From Methylocystis rosea (GTDB lineage: Bacteria; Pseudomonadota; Alphaproteobacteria; Rhizobiales; Beijerinckiaceae), in assembly GCF_003855495.1 (NCBI RefSeq), contig NZ_CP034087.1:283970-347969 (forward strand): DNA of 64,000 nt, in the 5' to 3' direction. The notes beneath the pieces were generated by a model. The model worked only from the letters and a program-made list of their open reading frames with translations. It searched no databases and was not told the DNA's origin. Shown piece after piece: positions 36,301 to 44,972 of the stretch (the first letter of the stretch is position 1; each line of letters starts with the position of its first letter). Both the position numbers and the translations under genes were made by a program.

Positions 36301-38336
36301 ACATTTACGCCTTCGAGTGGTCGTCATCCATCGCGCGGGCATTTGGGCGTGCGCGTCCCTGTCGGTTAGCGCCAGAGGAGTCAGCCAGAGCGAGTCGATT
36401 TGTCGCAGACGAATCCGAACCAAACGGGAGTTTGATGCGCGTTCGGCGGCGTGTCGCCACGCCGGAAGCCGATGGAGGCGCGCATGGTCCGGCGCACGGA
36501 TCGTCCTCGGTTAAAAGTGCGCGTATCGTTCGAGACGACGAGGTTCAGCCAAGAACATCTGATCGAGGTTTACGCTCGTCTCGCGCCGACCTCGCGCCGC
36601 AGCTTGCGTTTGACGCGGGAGGACGCGCCACCATCGAAGACTCCGAAGACGGCGATGGGATCCGGGGGTAGGCCATGATCGCAGGACGGACCGCAATTTA
36701 CGCGCGTGTTTCCAGCGAAGCTCAGGCGCGTGAGAACACCATCGCCAGTCAATTGGCCTCATTGCGCGAGCGTGTCGCAGCCGATAGCCTTATGCTCGAA
36801 CCAGATGATTGTTATGTTGACGAAGGCTTCAGCGGCTCTATCCTTATACGCCCGGCGCTCGAGCGACTTCGTGATGCGGCCGCTGGCGGCCAGGTCGAGC
36901 GCTTGTATGTCCATGCCCCTGATCGCCTGGCTCGGCGCTACGCCCATCAAGCGCTGCTCATCGACGAGCTTCGGCGCGCCGGCGTGGACATTGTGTTTTT
37001 GAACCGGCCGATCGGGGATACGCCGGAGGATGATCTCTTGCTCCAGGTTCAGGGCGTGATTGCCGAATATGAACGCGCCAAGATTTTGGAGCGCGGTCGT
37101 CGCGGTCGTCGCCACGCTGCGCGCTCCGGTTCTGTCAGCGCACTTACTGGGGCGCCTTTTGGATATCGCTACGTCAACCGCAGCGACGGCGGCGGCGTAG
37201 CACGCTTCGAAGTGGTCGAGGAAGAAGCGCGTATCGTTCGGTTCATTTTCGCGTGGATCGGCCTCGATCGCCTGAGCCTGCGCGAAGTTTGTCGGCGCTT
37301 GCAGAAAATGGGTTGTCAGACCCGACGGGGATCAACGCATTGGTACGCATCGACCATTCGCGGCATGCTGGACAATCCTGCCTACATTGGGCGCGCGGCC
37401 TTCGGGCGTTTCCACTATTTGCCGCCGCGGCCTCAGCTGCGACCTCTGCGAGGCCGCACAAAGCCCTCGCCCCACCCGGTCTCTCGCGTTGCCGCGCCTA
37501 CTGAAGAGTGGATTGATATCCCTGTCGCGCCAATCGTCGACAAGGCAACTTTTGAGGCGGCTCACGCCCAGCTTTGCGAAAACAAGAAGCGTAAGCGCGA
37601 TCGCGAAAGCGGCTACGTCTGGCTGCTGCAAGGTCTGACGGTTTGTCGACATTGCGGTTACGCCTATTACGGAAAAATCGCTCCGCGCACGCGCGGCTAC
37701 GACAGGACGAACGTCTTGCGCTATTACCGTTGCACTGGAGCCGACGGCTATAGGTTTGAAGGCAACGCCTTATGCTGCAATCTGCCCATGCGCGCCGATC
37801 TACTGGAGCAAGTCGTTTGGGATCGAGTCAAAACTGTCTTGCAGGAACCGGAGCGCGTCGCCGATGAATATCGACGCCGACTCGCCCAAGCTGCTGACGG
37901 CGCCGCCGAGCAAGAACAGGTCGCCCGCTTGGATAAGCAGATGACTGCCTTGCGGCGCGGCATAAACCGCCTGATCGACAGCTACGCCGAGGGGTTTGTC
38001 GACAAATGCGAATTTGAGCCAAGGATTACGGGTATGAAGCAGCGCTTGTCGCAGCTCGAGGAGCGCCATGAAGCGGCTGCCCGAGCCGCGGAAAGTGAGC
38101 GAGATCTCTGCCTCGTCATCAGTCGCTTGGAGGACTTTGCCGCGAAGGTGTCTGACGGGCTCGACAAGCTCGACCGTGCCGGGCAGCGCGACATTATCCG
38201 CGCCCTCGTCAAGCGCATTGAAGTGGGCAGCGATGGAATCGAGATCATATTCCGAGTACCACCGCCAAATGCGCCGGTCAGGCCAACCGCACCCGCCAAA
38301 ACCCGACCCGCTTGGCAACAATGTACAGCGGTTCGT
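36279..38336. mobile_element. 2058-bp serine-recombinase element inserted in the IS5 transposase gene
   Basis: The boundaries are fixed by the two halves of the interrupted transposase frame. The element's terminal ~25 bases are imperfect inverted copies of each other (about 20 of 26 positions). Joining its ends gives GCGGTTC-GT-GAACCGC, a perfect 7-bp dyad around GT, as expected for an attP core. The contents are a 64-residue ORF and a large serine recombinase gene. No other cargo is present, so it behaves like an IS that moves by serine recombination. Confidence 0.8.
36484..36678 (+). CDS. small ORF coupled to the serine recombinase gene
   Basis: This encodes 64 residues, starting MVRRTDRPRLKVRVSFETTR and containing HLIEVYARLAPTSRRSL. 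GGAGG lies 5 bases before the ATG. Its stop overlaps the recombinase start (ATGA, 36675-36678), so the two are translationally coupled. It is basic and could be a DNA-binding directionality or accessory factor, but this is inference. An in-frame GTG at 36451 is an alternative start. Confidence 0.55.
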   Translation: MVRRTDRPRLKVRVSFETTRFSQEHLIEVYARLAPTSRRSLRLTREDAPPSKTPKTAMGSGGRP

Positions 38337-38702
38337 CGAACGGACCTTCGCCTGGCTCGGACGGTGTCGGCGCCTCGCCAAGGACTTCGAGGCGACAATC
38401 GCCAGCGCCGTCGCCTGGGTGTTCGTCGCGCATATCCGAACGCTCACCCGACGAATCGCAAGGAGTTGAAACGAAATGAAAACATTTCGAGTCCGACTCT
38501 AAGGCATATCCAGTTTGACGACGTCGACGACCAATACCGTCGGCGGCTGCGTGGCGATTTCTTCCAGCCCGTGTTCGAGCGTCGTCATAAGGCCGTTTTC
38601 GTCTTCCTTCGTGACGGCGGCCTCGTTTTGTTGTTCGATGGGGTTCTGAACGTTCGTCATTACATTGCCCCCCGCTCGGTCTGCGCAGATAACGGCGTTT
38701 AG
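36675..38702 (+). CDS. large serine recombinase
   Basis: This is a resolvase/invertase-type recombinase. The catalytic domain starts TAIYARVSSEAQARENTIAS (nucleophile Ser13 or Ser14) and contains HAPDRLARRYAHQALLIDEL. Next come the recombinase domain (GAPFGYRYVN ... SLREVCRRLQKMG, ~residues 155-240), a zinc-ribbon (VCRHCGYAYYG and later CCNLP) and a coiled coil (~410-475). The frame passes the element's right end at residue ~554 and reads on into IS5 and host sequence to 675. The last ~120 residues are therefore location-dependent, and the native protein ends at ~555 plus whatever follows. Confidence 0.9.
   Translation: MIAGRTAIYARVSSEAQARENTIASQLASLRERVAADSLMLEPDDCYVDEGFSGSILIRPALERLRDAAAGGQVERLYVHAPDRLARRYAHQALLIDELRRAGVDIVFLNRPIGDTPEDDLLLQVQGVIAEYERAKILERGRRGRRHAARSGSVSALTGAPFGYRYVNRSDGGGVARFEVVEEEARIVRFIFAWIGLDRLSLREVCRRLQKMGCQTRRGSTHWYASTIRGMLDNPAYIGRAAFGRFHYLPPRPQLRPLRGRTKPSPHPVSRVAAPTEEWIDIPVAPIVDKATFEAAHAQLCENKKRKRDRESGYVWLLQGLTVCRHCGYAYYGKIAPRTRGYDRTNVLRYYRCTGADGYRFEGNALCCNLPMRADLLEQVVWDRVKTVLQEPERVADEYRRRLAQAADGAAEQEQVARLDKQMTALRRGINRLIDSYAEGFVDKCEFEPRITGMKQRLSQLEERHEAAARAAESERDLCLVISRLEDFAAKVSDGLDKLDRAGQRDIIRALVKRIEVGSDGIEIIFRVPPPNAPVRPTAPAKTRPAWQQCTAVRRTDLRLARTVSAPRQGLRGDNRQRRRLGVRRAYPNAHPTNRKELKRNENISSPTLRHIQFDDVDDQYRRRLRGDFFQPVFERRHKAVFVFLRDGGLVLLFDGVLNVRHYIAPRSVCADNGV
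38311..38340. other. right junction (attR-type) of the serine-recombinase element
   Basis: The element arm ends ATGTACAGCGGTTC, followed by GT (38335-38336) and the host arm CGAACGGACC, which resumes the transposase codons GTC GAA CGG (V-E-R). This places the crossover to the base pair. Confidence 0.75.
38337..38469 (+). pseudogene. IS5-family transposase, 3' part
   Basis: This encodes VERTFAWLGRCRRLAKDFEA to RRIARS and carries the catalytic Glu region of the DDE domain. It has no start of its own and continues the frame of 35587-36278 exactly. Confidence 0.85.
38500..38660 (-). pseudogene. 5' piece of the interrupted membrane-protein gene
   Basis: It starts MTNVQNPIEQQNEAAVTKED, is acidic and soluble, and ends TVLVVDVVKLDMP at the IS5 boundary. 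Five Gs lie about 8 bases before the ATG, a plausible ribosome-binding site that supports this start over the longer frame to 38759. Confidence 0.7.
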
Positions 38703-39135
38703 CCCATCGTGTCGAAGTCTTACGCCGCCGACGGCGTGTGGCGGCGTAACTCCCATCACGCTCGCTCGATGAAGCGTCCGCGTGCCGGTTGTGATGCGTC
38801 CAAAATAATGTGAGGGTTACGCGACCGCAATCTGCGCGCAAACGCTCGCCAAGCGCGTCAATGCGACGCATGACATTAGATTGCGTCAATGGCACAGGAG
38901 ACTGAGCGCGTCGCGCATAGCGGCAATTGCGGAAGCGGCGCGACTCGGACTCCCGCTCTTCAAGGAAGGCCCTTGTTGCGCTGCGTCAAGACGGCGCACT
39001 GAAATGCCGCCTCGACTTCTGGAAATGAGATCGCCCGAGTCTTAGCTTGAGAAAGCGCCCGGTAGGGGCGGATCAAAATGGACGGCCTGAGCGCCCGCTT
39101 ACGCCCAGGGGGTTCCGTTAGAGGAGGAAACGAAT
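38661..39135. other. intergenic region with a hairpin
   Basis: No gene is seen. The region separates the minus-strand metal locus from the plus-strand SmbP-like gene, so it should hold divergent promoters. The only strong structure is the inverted repeat at 38720-38749. Confidence 0.45.
38720..38749. promoter_or_regulatory. perfect 10-bp inverted repeat upstream of the interrupted membrane-protein gene
   Basis: TTACGCCGCC and GGCGGCGTAA are separated by 10 bases and lie 60-90 bases upstream of the minus-strand start at 38660. It could be an operator dyad for a divergent regulator or an RNA hairpin. No T-run follows on either strand. Confidence 0.4.
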
Positions 39136-39489
39136 ATGCTGACACGAAGACTAATGGTCGCCCTTGTGGCTTCCTCGGTGGGGTTGGCCGTCGCGCCGCG
39201 CATGGCGCTCGCTCAGGCCAGCCATTTGGAGCAGGCGATCGCCGAGACAAAGGAAGCGATCCACGAAGGGAAGCGAGACGAGCCGGCGTCGCTGGTCGAG
39301 CACGCCGTCAATGCGCTCGATCACGCCAATGCGGCCCAGAAGGAAAAGCCCAGCGAGCATATCAAGACCGGGGTCACGCATCTCAAGAAAGCCATCAAGA
39401 CCGCGAAACACACGCATTCGAGCCGCCGCGTAGCGAGGGCGGTCAAACACGCCGAGACGGCTTTGACCCATTTTGAAGCGGCGAAATAA
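39136..39489 (+). CDS. SmbP-like small periplasmic metal-binding protein (copy 2)
   Basis: The 117-residue protein has a signal peptide (MVALVASSVGLAVAPRMALA, then QASHLEQAI) and a helical mature part with regularly spaced His: KEAIHEGKRDE, LVEHAVNALDHANAAQKEK, GVTHLKKAIKTAKHTHSSRR, KHAETALTHFEAAK. GAGGAGGAAA precedes the ATG. It is clearly paralogous to the protein at 27860-28198 (same ALAQxSHxxQAI start and LVxHAxxALxHA core). Likely role: periplasmic metal buffering. Confidence 0.72.
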   Translation: MLTRRLMVALVASSVGLAVAPRMALAQASHLEQAIAETKEAIHEGKRDEPASLVEHAVNALDHANAAQKEKPSEHIKTGVTHLKKAIKTAKHTHSSRRVARAVKHAETALTHFEAAK

Positions 39490-39842
39490 TATAGGATGGG
39501 TGAACGAAGGGACGCCGGCTTACTTTCTTTCTTCGCCAAGTGGGCTGTCAGGTCAGGCGGCGCGCGGCGCGAAGTCAGGGGGCCCGCGTCTTTCGTCCAT
39601 TCGACCGCGCGGCAGCGTCCTGAGGGAATGGGTTAGGCGCTTTCGAAGACTTATGCGCCGCTAAACCGGATGCAAGAAGCGGGTATATGCGCGTTCAAGC
39701 GTCAAAACGGGGCGGCTTCGTCCTGGATCTGTGATCCGAGGATGACATAAGGCGGCTAACACAGCTACCGCTTTCGTTGGCCGGGCCATTGCATCGCCAA
39801 CGCGGCGTCGGCGTCCGCTTCCTGACGGGTGCGAGGGCAAGA
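39490..39842. other. gap between the SmbP-like gene and ftsH
   Basis: No gene is seen. An extended ftsH frame opens at 39777, but the conserved start is at 39843. The ftsH promoter is expected here. Confidence 0.4.
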
Positions 39843-41765
39843 ATGAGCATGTCGCAACACGGCGAGGACGCGGAAAAGCCTCCGGGCCGGAATTGGCGTT
39901 TCAATATCGGTTATTTGCTTTTCGCGCTGATCGGCGTCCTGCTTCTTCATCGAATGTGGGACATCCACCAACAAACGCAAGTCATTCCCTATAGCGAATT
40001 CGCGAACCTCTTGCGCGAAGACAAGATCGCCGAGGTTTTTGTGGGCGATCAGGCGGTCCGCGCCACCCTGAAAGAGCCGATGCCGGACGGACAAAAGCAA
40101 GTGCTCGCGGTGCGCGTCGAGCCCAACTTCGCGCAGGAGCTGGAGGCCGCGCACGTCAAATATACCGGGCTCGTTGAGCAAACGTGGATCACCACGCTGC
40201 TCTCCTGGATCGTGCCGGTCGCGATCTTCTTTTTCTTCTGGAGTCTGCTCGCGCGCCGTATGCAGCAGGGCCTCGGTTCGATGATGTCGGTCGGCCAGAG
40301 CAAGGCCAAGGTTTTTGTCGAGACAGACATAAAAATCAGCTTCGCTGACGTCGCGGGCGTCGACGAAGCCAAGGAAGAATTGCAAGAGATTGTCGCCTTT
40401 TTGAAAGATCCGGCGACTCATGGCCGCCTTGGCGCGCGCCTTCCGAAAGGCATTCTCCTCGTCGGACCACCGGGAACCGGCAAGACTCTTCTGGCGCGCG
40501 CCGTCGCAGGCGAGGCTGGCGTGCCGTTCTTTTCGATCACCGGCTCTGAATTCGTAGAGATGTTTGTCGGCGTTGGCGCGGCGCGCGTGCGCGACCTCTT
40601 CGCCCAAGCCCGAGCCAATACGCCTTGCATCATTTTCATCGACGAACTCGACGCGTTGGGGCGCGCGCGGGGCATTTCGGGCTTAAGCGGCGGGCACGAC
40701 GAAAAGGAGCAGACCCTTAACCAGCTCTTGAGCGAACTCGACGGCTTCGACCCGACCATCGGCGTCGTTCTGCTCGCCGCAACCAATCGTCCCGAAGTGC
40801 TCGATCCGGCGCTGCTGCGCGCCGGGAGGTTCGATCGGCAAGTTTCGGTCGATCGCCCCGACAAGAATGGGCGCGTCGCGATCCTTCTCGTGCACCTAAA
40901 GAAAATCAAGCTCGACGCCGACGTCGACACCTCCCAGATCGCGGCGCTGACGCCGGGCTTCACGGGCGCCGATCTCGCCAATCTGGTCAATGAAGCGGCG
41001 GTGCTGGCGACGCGCCGTCATGCGCAGGCCGTGTCGCTCGACGATTTTACCGCAGCGGTCGAGCAGGTCATCGCCGGCCCCGAAAAACGCAAGCGGCTGA
41101 TCAATCCGCGCGAACGTCGGATCGTCGCTCATCATGAGATGGGCCATGCGATCGTCGCCATGGCGTTGCCAGACACCGACCCGATCAAGAAAGTTTCGAT
41201 TATTCCGAGAGGCATGGGCGCGCTCGGCTATACGATGCAAATGCCGACCGAAGACCGCTATCTGATGACCCGCACGGAACTCTTAAGCCGCATGACCGTG
41301 CTGCTCGGCGGACGCGCTGCGGAGATGGTTATTTTTAGTGAGGCGACGACGGGCGCCGCCGATGATCTCCAGCGTGCGACGGAAATGGCGCGCGCCATGG
41401 TCACGCGATACGGCATGGAACCGGAAATCGGGCAGGCTTCCTTCGCGTCGGAGCGCCCACGTTATCTCGATATTCCGGGCCTCGGTCCCACGCAGTCCGA
41501 AGCCAGCGACGAAACTAATGCGAAAATCGACGCGGCCATCCGCAAGCTCGTCGATGAGGCCTTTGAACGCGCGATCTCCATATTGCAGGCCTGCGCTGCG
41601 GTTCATCGGGAGTCGGCGCAGCAACTGCTCGAAAAGGAAACCTTCAGCGAGGATGATCTCGCTCCGATACGAGTCGCGGTGCGGGAGCGCGCCGGCAATT
41701 CGGTAGCGGCGACGCCGGGCGCCGCTGCGCGCATTGTTGTGGGCGCCCAGCAGCCCGACTCCTAA
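39843..41765 (+). CDS. ftsH: ATP-dependent zinc metalloprotease FtsH
   Basis: The 640-residue membrane-bound AAA+ protease degrades misfolded membrane and regulatory proteins. There are two N-terminal membrane helices (~21-36 and ~119-137) around a periplasmic loop. The AAA module has Walker A GPPGTGKT (208-215), Walker [13 protein letters not shown] and the SRH region [19 protein letters not shown]. The protease motif HEMGH is at 431-435 and GRAAEMVIF follows. GAGGG lies ~8 bases before the ATG at 39843. It is probably a second, locus-specific FtsH next to metal and stress genes, because the housekeeping copy normally sits with tilS or folP. Confidence 0.93.
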   Translation: MSMSQHGEDAEKPPGRNWRFNIGYLLFALIGVLLLHRMWDIHQQTQVIPYSEFANLLREDKIAEVFVGDQAVRATLKEPMPDGQKQVLAVRVEPNFAQELEAAHVKYTGLVEQTWITTLLSWIVPVAIFFFFWSLLARRMQQGLGSMMSVGQSKAKVFVETDIKISFADVAGVDEAKEELQEIVAFLKDPATHGRLGARLPKGILLVGPPGTGKTLLARAVAGEAGVPFFSITGSEFVEMFVGVGAARVRDLFAQARANTPCIIFIDELDALGRARGISGLSGGHDEKEQTLNQLLSELDGFDPTIGVVLLAATNRPEVLDPALLRAGRFDRQVSVDRPDKNGRVAILLVHLKKIKLDADVDTSQIAALTPGFTGADLANLVNEAAVLATRRHAQAVSLDDFTAAVEQVIAGPEKRKRLINPRERRIVAHHEMGHAIVAMALPDTDPIKKVSIIPRGMGALGYTMQMPTEDRYLMTRTELLSRMTVLLGGRAAEMVIFSEATTGAADDLQRATEMARAMVTRYGMEPEIGQASFASERPRYLDIPGLGPTQSEASDETNAKIDAAIRKLVDEAFERAISILQACAAVHRESAQQLLEKETFSEDDLAPIRVAVRERAGNSVAATPGAAARIVVGAQQPDS

Positions 41766-41777
41766 ACTCAGGCGGCC

Positions 41778-42632
41778 ATGGCCGACATTGTCACCCTCAC
41801 CATCAACCCCTCGATCGACACATCGACTGCGGTTGATCGAATGGCGCCCATTCACAAGCTCCGTTGCGCTCCGCCACATCGCGATCCCGGCGGCGGCGGA
41901 GTTAACGTAGCTCGAGTCGCCGTCCGATTCGGCGCCGACGTCAAAGCGCTTTGCGCCGCCGGGGGCGTAATGGGCGAACTGCTGCGCCGTCTCATCCACC
42001 GCGAGGGAATTCCGAACCTCGTGATCCAAGTGTCCGAGGAGACTCGTGAAAGCTTCACGGTATTCGAGGAGGCGACCGGACACGAATACCGTTTCGTGCT
42101 TCCAGGCCCGGAGTTGCGCGAGGAAGAGTGGCGTCAATTCCTCGGCGCGCTCGCCGGCCTCGAAGATGATCCGCGTTTCATTGTCGCCAGCGGCAGTCTG
42201 TCGCCTGGGACTCCCTCGGGTTTCTATGGGCATGTTGCTCGCATCGCCAAGCAACGTGGCGCCAAGGTCGTTCTCGACGCCTCTGGGCCGCCCTTGGCGG
42301 CCGCTCTGGAAGAAGGCGTTTATCTCAACAAGCCTAATCTTCGTGAGTTGAGCGAGCTCATGGACGTTTCGCTCGAGGGCGAAGATGCCTGGGTCGACGC
42401 CTGCCGCCAACTTACGACAACAGGGCGTGCGGAGTTTGTTGCCCTCACCCTCGGAGATCGAGGCGCGCTTCTGGTCGCGCGCGACCATGCGTGGCGCGCG
42501 CCCGCTTTGCCGATCAAGCCGGTCAGCACTGTAGGGGTCATCGCAGAATCTTCCCAAAATCGTACGCTAAGGGCGGTTGGGGCGCTGACCAGTAGCAGTT
42601 CACACGATTTGGACTGCCAGTTGCTCGCCTAG
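41778..42632 (+). pseudogene. PfkB-family sugar kinase, truncated by the Tn3 element
   Basis: The frame encodes a 1-phosphofructokinase / Pfk2-like kinase from TLTINPSIDTSTAVDRM and the substrate motif DPGGGGVNVARVAVRFG (residues ~36-52) up to PIKPVSTVG. The transposon starts exactly there, so the GAGDS catalytic-base/anion-hole motif and the C-terminal ~60 residues are replaced by 33 residues read from the inverted repeat. The truncated enzyme must be inactive. It starts 13 bases after ftsH, so it was probably in one operon with it. Confidence 0.88.
42534..42571. repeat. left 38-bp terminal inverted repeat of the Tn3-family element
   Basis: This repeat is identical, inverted, to 47118-47155. 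It starts with the Tn3-type GGGG. It encodes the aberrant tail of the truncated PfkB protein. Confidence 0.93.
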
Positions 42633-42700
42633 AATGCTGGTTTTCGAATTCTCGGCCAAACTGCTGCGCCACCATTTGGGTGCGCAACAGGGGGCCAGCA

Positions 42701-43526
42701 ATGAAAAGGCATGAAATTCTTTCCCCGCAATCCCGTGTTGCCCTATTCGACCCGCCAACAGATCCGGCGGCTATCGTCCGGCACTACACGCTCTCACCTG
42801 ACGATTTAACATTAATCCGCCAACGACGGCGTGATGCTAATCGATTGGGATTCGCCGTGCATCTTGCGTATTTGAAATTTCCCGGCAGGGTTCTCGGCAG
42901 CGAGGAAACTCCCGCCACCGACATGGTTGCCTTTTTGGCCCATCAGCTCGGAATCGTGTCCGATGCGTACGGTGAATACGCCCAGCGTGAGGAAACTCGT
43001 CGCGAGCATATTGGTGAAATACAGTCGCATTTGCGCGTTCGTCCTTTCAGCCGCAATGATTATCGGTCTGTCGCGAGGATTGCGACGACCGAGGCGATTG
43101 GCACGGATCGTGGCGACGTCATCGTTTCCGCCATGATTGAAGGTCTTCGAACTCGCGGCGTTTTATTGCCCGCGCCCACAATTTTGGAACGCATCGGGCT
43201 GGCGGCTCGCGCGCGCGCCCGAAAGCAGGCCCACAAGAATCTCGTCGAGGGATTGGAACAGCGGACGATCACTGAACTGGAGGCGTTGATCGCGGTCAGC
43301 GATGGCAGAGATCGCACGCCTCTCGCGTGGCTTCGTGATTGGCCGGAAGCGCCGACGCAGAAGAACTTGATGGGTGTCGTCGAGCGTTTGCAATTCGTCC
43401 GAAGACTGGGCGTTGGGCCAGATCGCGAGCAACGGATTCATCGCGCACGCTACAGAGCGATCGCTCGGGAAACGTCCATTCTCAGCGCCCAGCATCTTTC
43501 ACGATTCGATAGGCCCCGCCGACTAG
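42701..43526 (+). pseudogene. tnpA: Tn3-family transposase TnpA, 5' part
   Basis: The start is MKRHEILSPQSRVALFDPPT with GGGGG before the ATG. This is the N-terminal DUF4158-like recognition region of Tn3 transposases. The frame is interrupted at FDRPRR by IS701 with a CTAG duplication. Together with 44973-47122 it rebuilds a 2976-base frame (991 residues), the normal TnpA length. Confidence 0.92.
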
Positions 43527-44968
43527 CACTACTTTGGCAGTTTAGGCTCGACGGGTTTGGCGAGCAGCCGATCACAATGCGGACATCGCTTTGGGGGAGG
43601 TCGCGCGAAGATGTCGAGAATGGCCTGCCGGATGGCTGGCATGCTCGGTTGTGGCGGCGGTCCCCCGATTCTTTTTTTTCCGCCCCGCGGCTTTAAGGCG
43701 GCGGGATTGGAGGAAGGCGTAGGCGATCATCGTCATCAATGCGTGTCGATGCAAACCGGTCCAGGACCGACCTTCGAAGTGATCGAGGCCGAGTTCCTCC
43801 TTGAGCTGCTGATGCGCCTGCTCACAGATCCATCTGGCTTTGATCGAGGCGGCGAGCTTCTTCAGGCTCGTATCGGCTGGCAAGTTCGACACATAGTATT
43901 TTTGCTCGCCCGTCGACCGGCGTTCGCCGACGAGCCAGACCTCGTCGCCCGGCATGCACTGCATACGATTGTCGCGCATGCGGTGCTTGTGGCCATCCGC
44001 TACGCGAATACGTCGAGCCGCGAAGAGACATGTTAGCCGGCCTTTGGTTCCCCGCCGCCAACTGACCTTTTGCCATTTCTCGCCGGCCAACGCCGCTTCA
44101 GCGGAAACTGGCGGTTGATCGGGGATGTGGTATTTGCGGGGCTTCCCTGCTTTTGCGACAGGGAACGCCAGAGCGACATCTGCCGGGTAGACGTTCTGGC
44201 GTCGCGACAGTCCCACTGCCCATAGTAGACCACGCGCGCTCAGAGCCTGACGGAAGGGCCCGCTGGAGCCGTAACCTGAATCTGCAAGGACGCAGCCGAA
44301 ACGCACGCCCGAGGCGATGACGCGGTCGATCTCCTCGATCGCGATCTCCGGCTTGCTCAGCGCGCCCCGCCTGTCCTCTGGGACGCGCGCCCGCGTCATG
44401 CGCTCGGGATCATTTGTCCAGCTTTCGGGCAGGAAGAGCCGCAGGCTCACCATCACAGGAACCTCGCGCGACGCCAGGGTGAGCGAGACCAGCGACTGAC
44501 AATTGGCGGTCTTTCCCAGCGACGATGCATATTGCGGCGCGACGCCGACCGAATACGCGCCCTTTTTCGGCAGGGCCGTATCGTCGACGATCAGCCACGC
44601 GTCGGCGCCGCCGACCATCCTGTCGGCTTCGACGAGCAGCGCCTTCTCCAGCGGCGCGGCGTCCCACACGCCGCTGGCGATGAAGTGATGAAGCTGATCG
44701 TATCCAACGTCGCCGTCGCGCGCCGCCATGGGCTGCATGCTCTTGCGATCACCCGCGCCTATCAGCCCTGCAACATACACTGGGCACATCCGCGCCCGCG
44801 CCTTGTGTCGCAAAGCGCCAAGGAAAGGCGCCAGCCACCGCTCGAGATCTGACTTCCAAGTCTCGTCCATGGTCGGCCCTCCAAAACGCCGACCACCCAT
44901 GAATCACGCAATGCGCGTCGCGGGAATCCCAAAAAAGCCTGACCTCTCAAAAATCTGCCAAAGTAGTG
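43527..44968. mobile_element. IS701-family insertion sequence (1442 bp)
   Basis: The inverted ends CACTACTTTGGCAG (43527-43540) and CTGCCAAAGTAGTG (44955-44968) match perfectly. The 4-bp target duplication CTAG (43523-43526, 44969-44972) fits the family's YTAR preference. It sits inside tnpA of the Tn3-family element and carries one intact transposase on the minus strand. Confidence 0.93.
43572..44870 (-). CDS. IS701-family transposase
   Basis: The 432-residue protein starts MDETWKSDLERWLAPFLGAL. It contains AWLIVDDTALPKKGAYSVGV (first Asp), CVLADSGYGSSGPFRQALSA (second Asp) and CEQAHQQLKEELGLDHFEGR (Glu region), all as in IS701 transposases. It is intact. A longer frame to 44900 is possible but the conserved start is at 44870. 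Confidence 0.92.
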   Translation of the reverse strand: MDETWKSDLERWLAPFLGALRHKARARMCPVYVAGLIGAGDRKSMQPMAARDGDVGYDQLHHFIASGVWDAAPLEKALLVEADRMVGGADAWLIVDDTALPKKGAYSVGVAPQYASSLGKTANCQSLVSLTLASREVPVMVSLRLFLPESWTNDPERMTRARVPEDRRGALSKPEIAIEEIDRVIASGVRFGCVLADSGYGSSGPFRQALSARGLLWAVGLSRRQNVYPADVALAFPVAKAGKPRKYHIPDQPPVSAEAALAGEKWQKVSWRRGTKGRLTCLFAARRIRVADGHKHRMRDNRMQCMPGDEVWLVGERRSTGEQKYYVSNLPADTSLKKLAASIKARWICEQAHQQLKEELGLDHFEGRSWTGLHRHALMTMIAYAFLQSRRLKAAGRKKKNRGTAATTEHASHPAGHSRHLRATSPKAMSAL

Positions 44969-44972
44969 CTAG

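Larger units (their letters stand above)
35509..38499. mobile_element. IS5-family insertion sequence (IS1031-like), carrying a nested element
   Basis: The ends GAGGCTGACTGAAAATGT (35509-35526) and, inverted, ACATTTCGAGTCCGACTC (38482-38499) are imperfect repeats. A 3-bp duplication TAA (TNA type, as in the IS1031 group) lies at 35506-35508 and 38500-38502. Without the nested 2058-bp element the IS is 933 bp, the usual IS5 size. Confidence 0.88.
33376..38660 (-). pseudogene. membrane-protein gene interrupted by IS1380, IS5 and a serine-recombinase element
   Basis: Coding pieces on the minus strand are 38660-38500 (start MTNVQNPIEQQNEAAVTK, GGGGG before the ATG), 35505-35420 and 33779-33376. 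Joining them after removing the two insertions and one copy of each target duplication (TAA, TTAA) gives exactly 651 bases, a 216-residue protein with seamless junctions (DMP|YIVML and YWEIL|TPFYCG). The protein has a polar acidic N-terminus of ~50 residues and ~5 membrane helices. The family was not recognised. It precedes the ATPase fusion gene on the same strand, so it was probably an accessory of that locus. Confidence 0.8.

Noticed and set aside
36675-38702. Taking the whole 675-codon frame as native recombinase
   Set aside because: The frame leaves the element at residue ~554 and reads through IS5 and host DNA, so the tail is accidental.
43696-44036. Plus-strand frames opposite the IS701 transposase (e.g. 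43557-44036)
   Set aside because: They are antisense shadows of an intact transposase.
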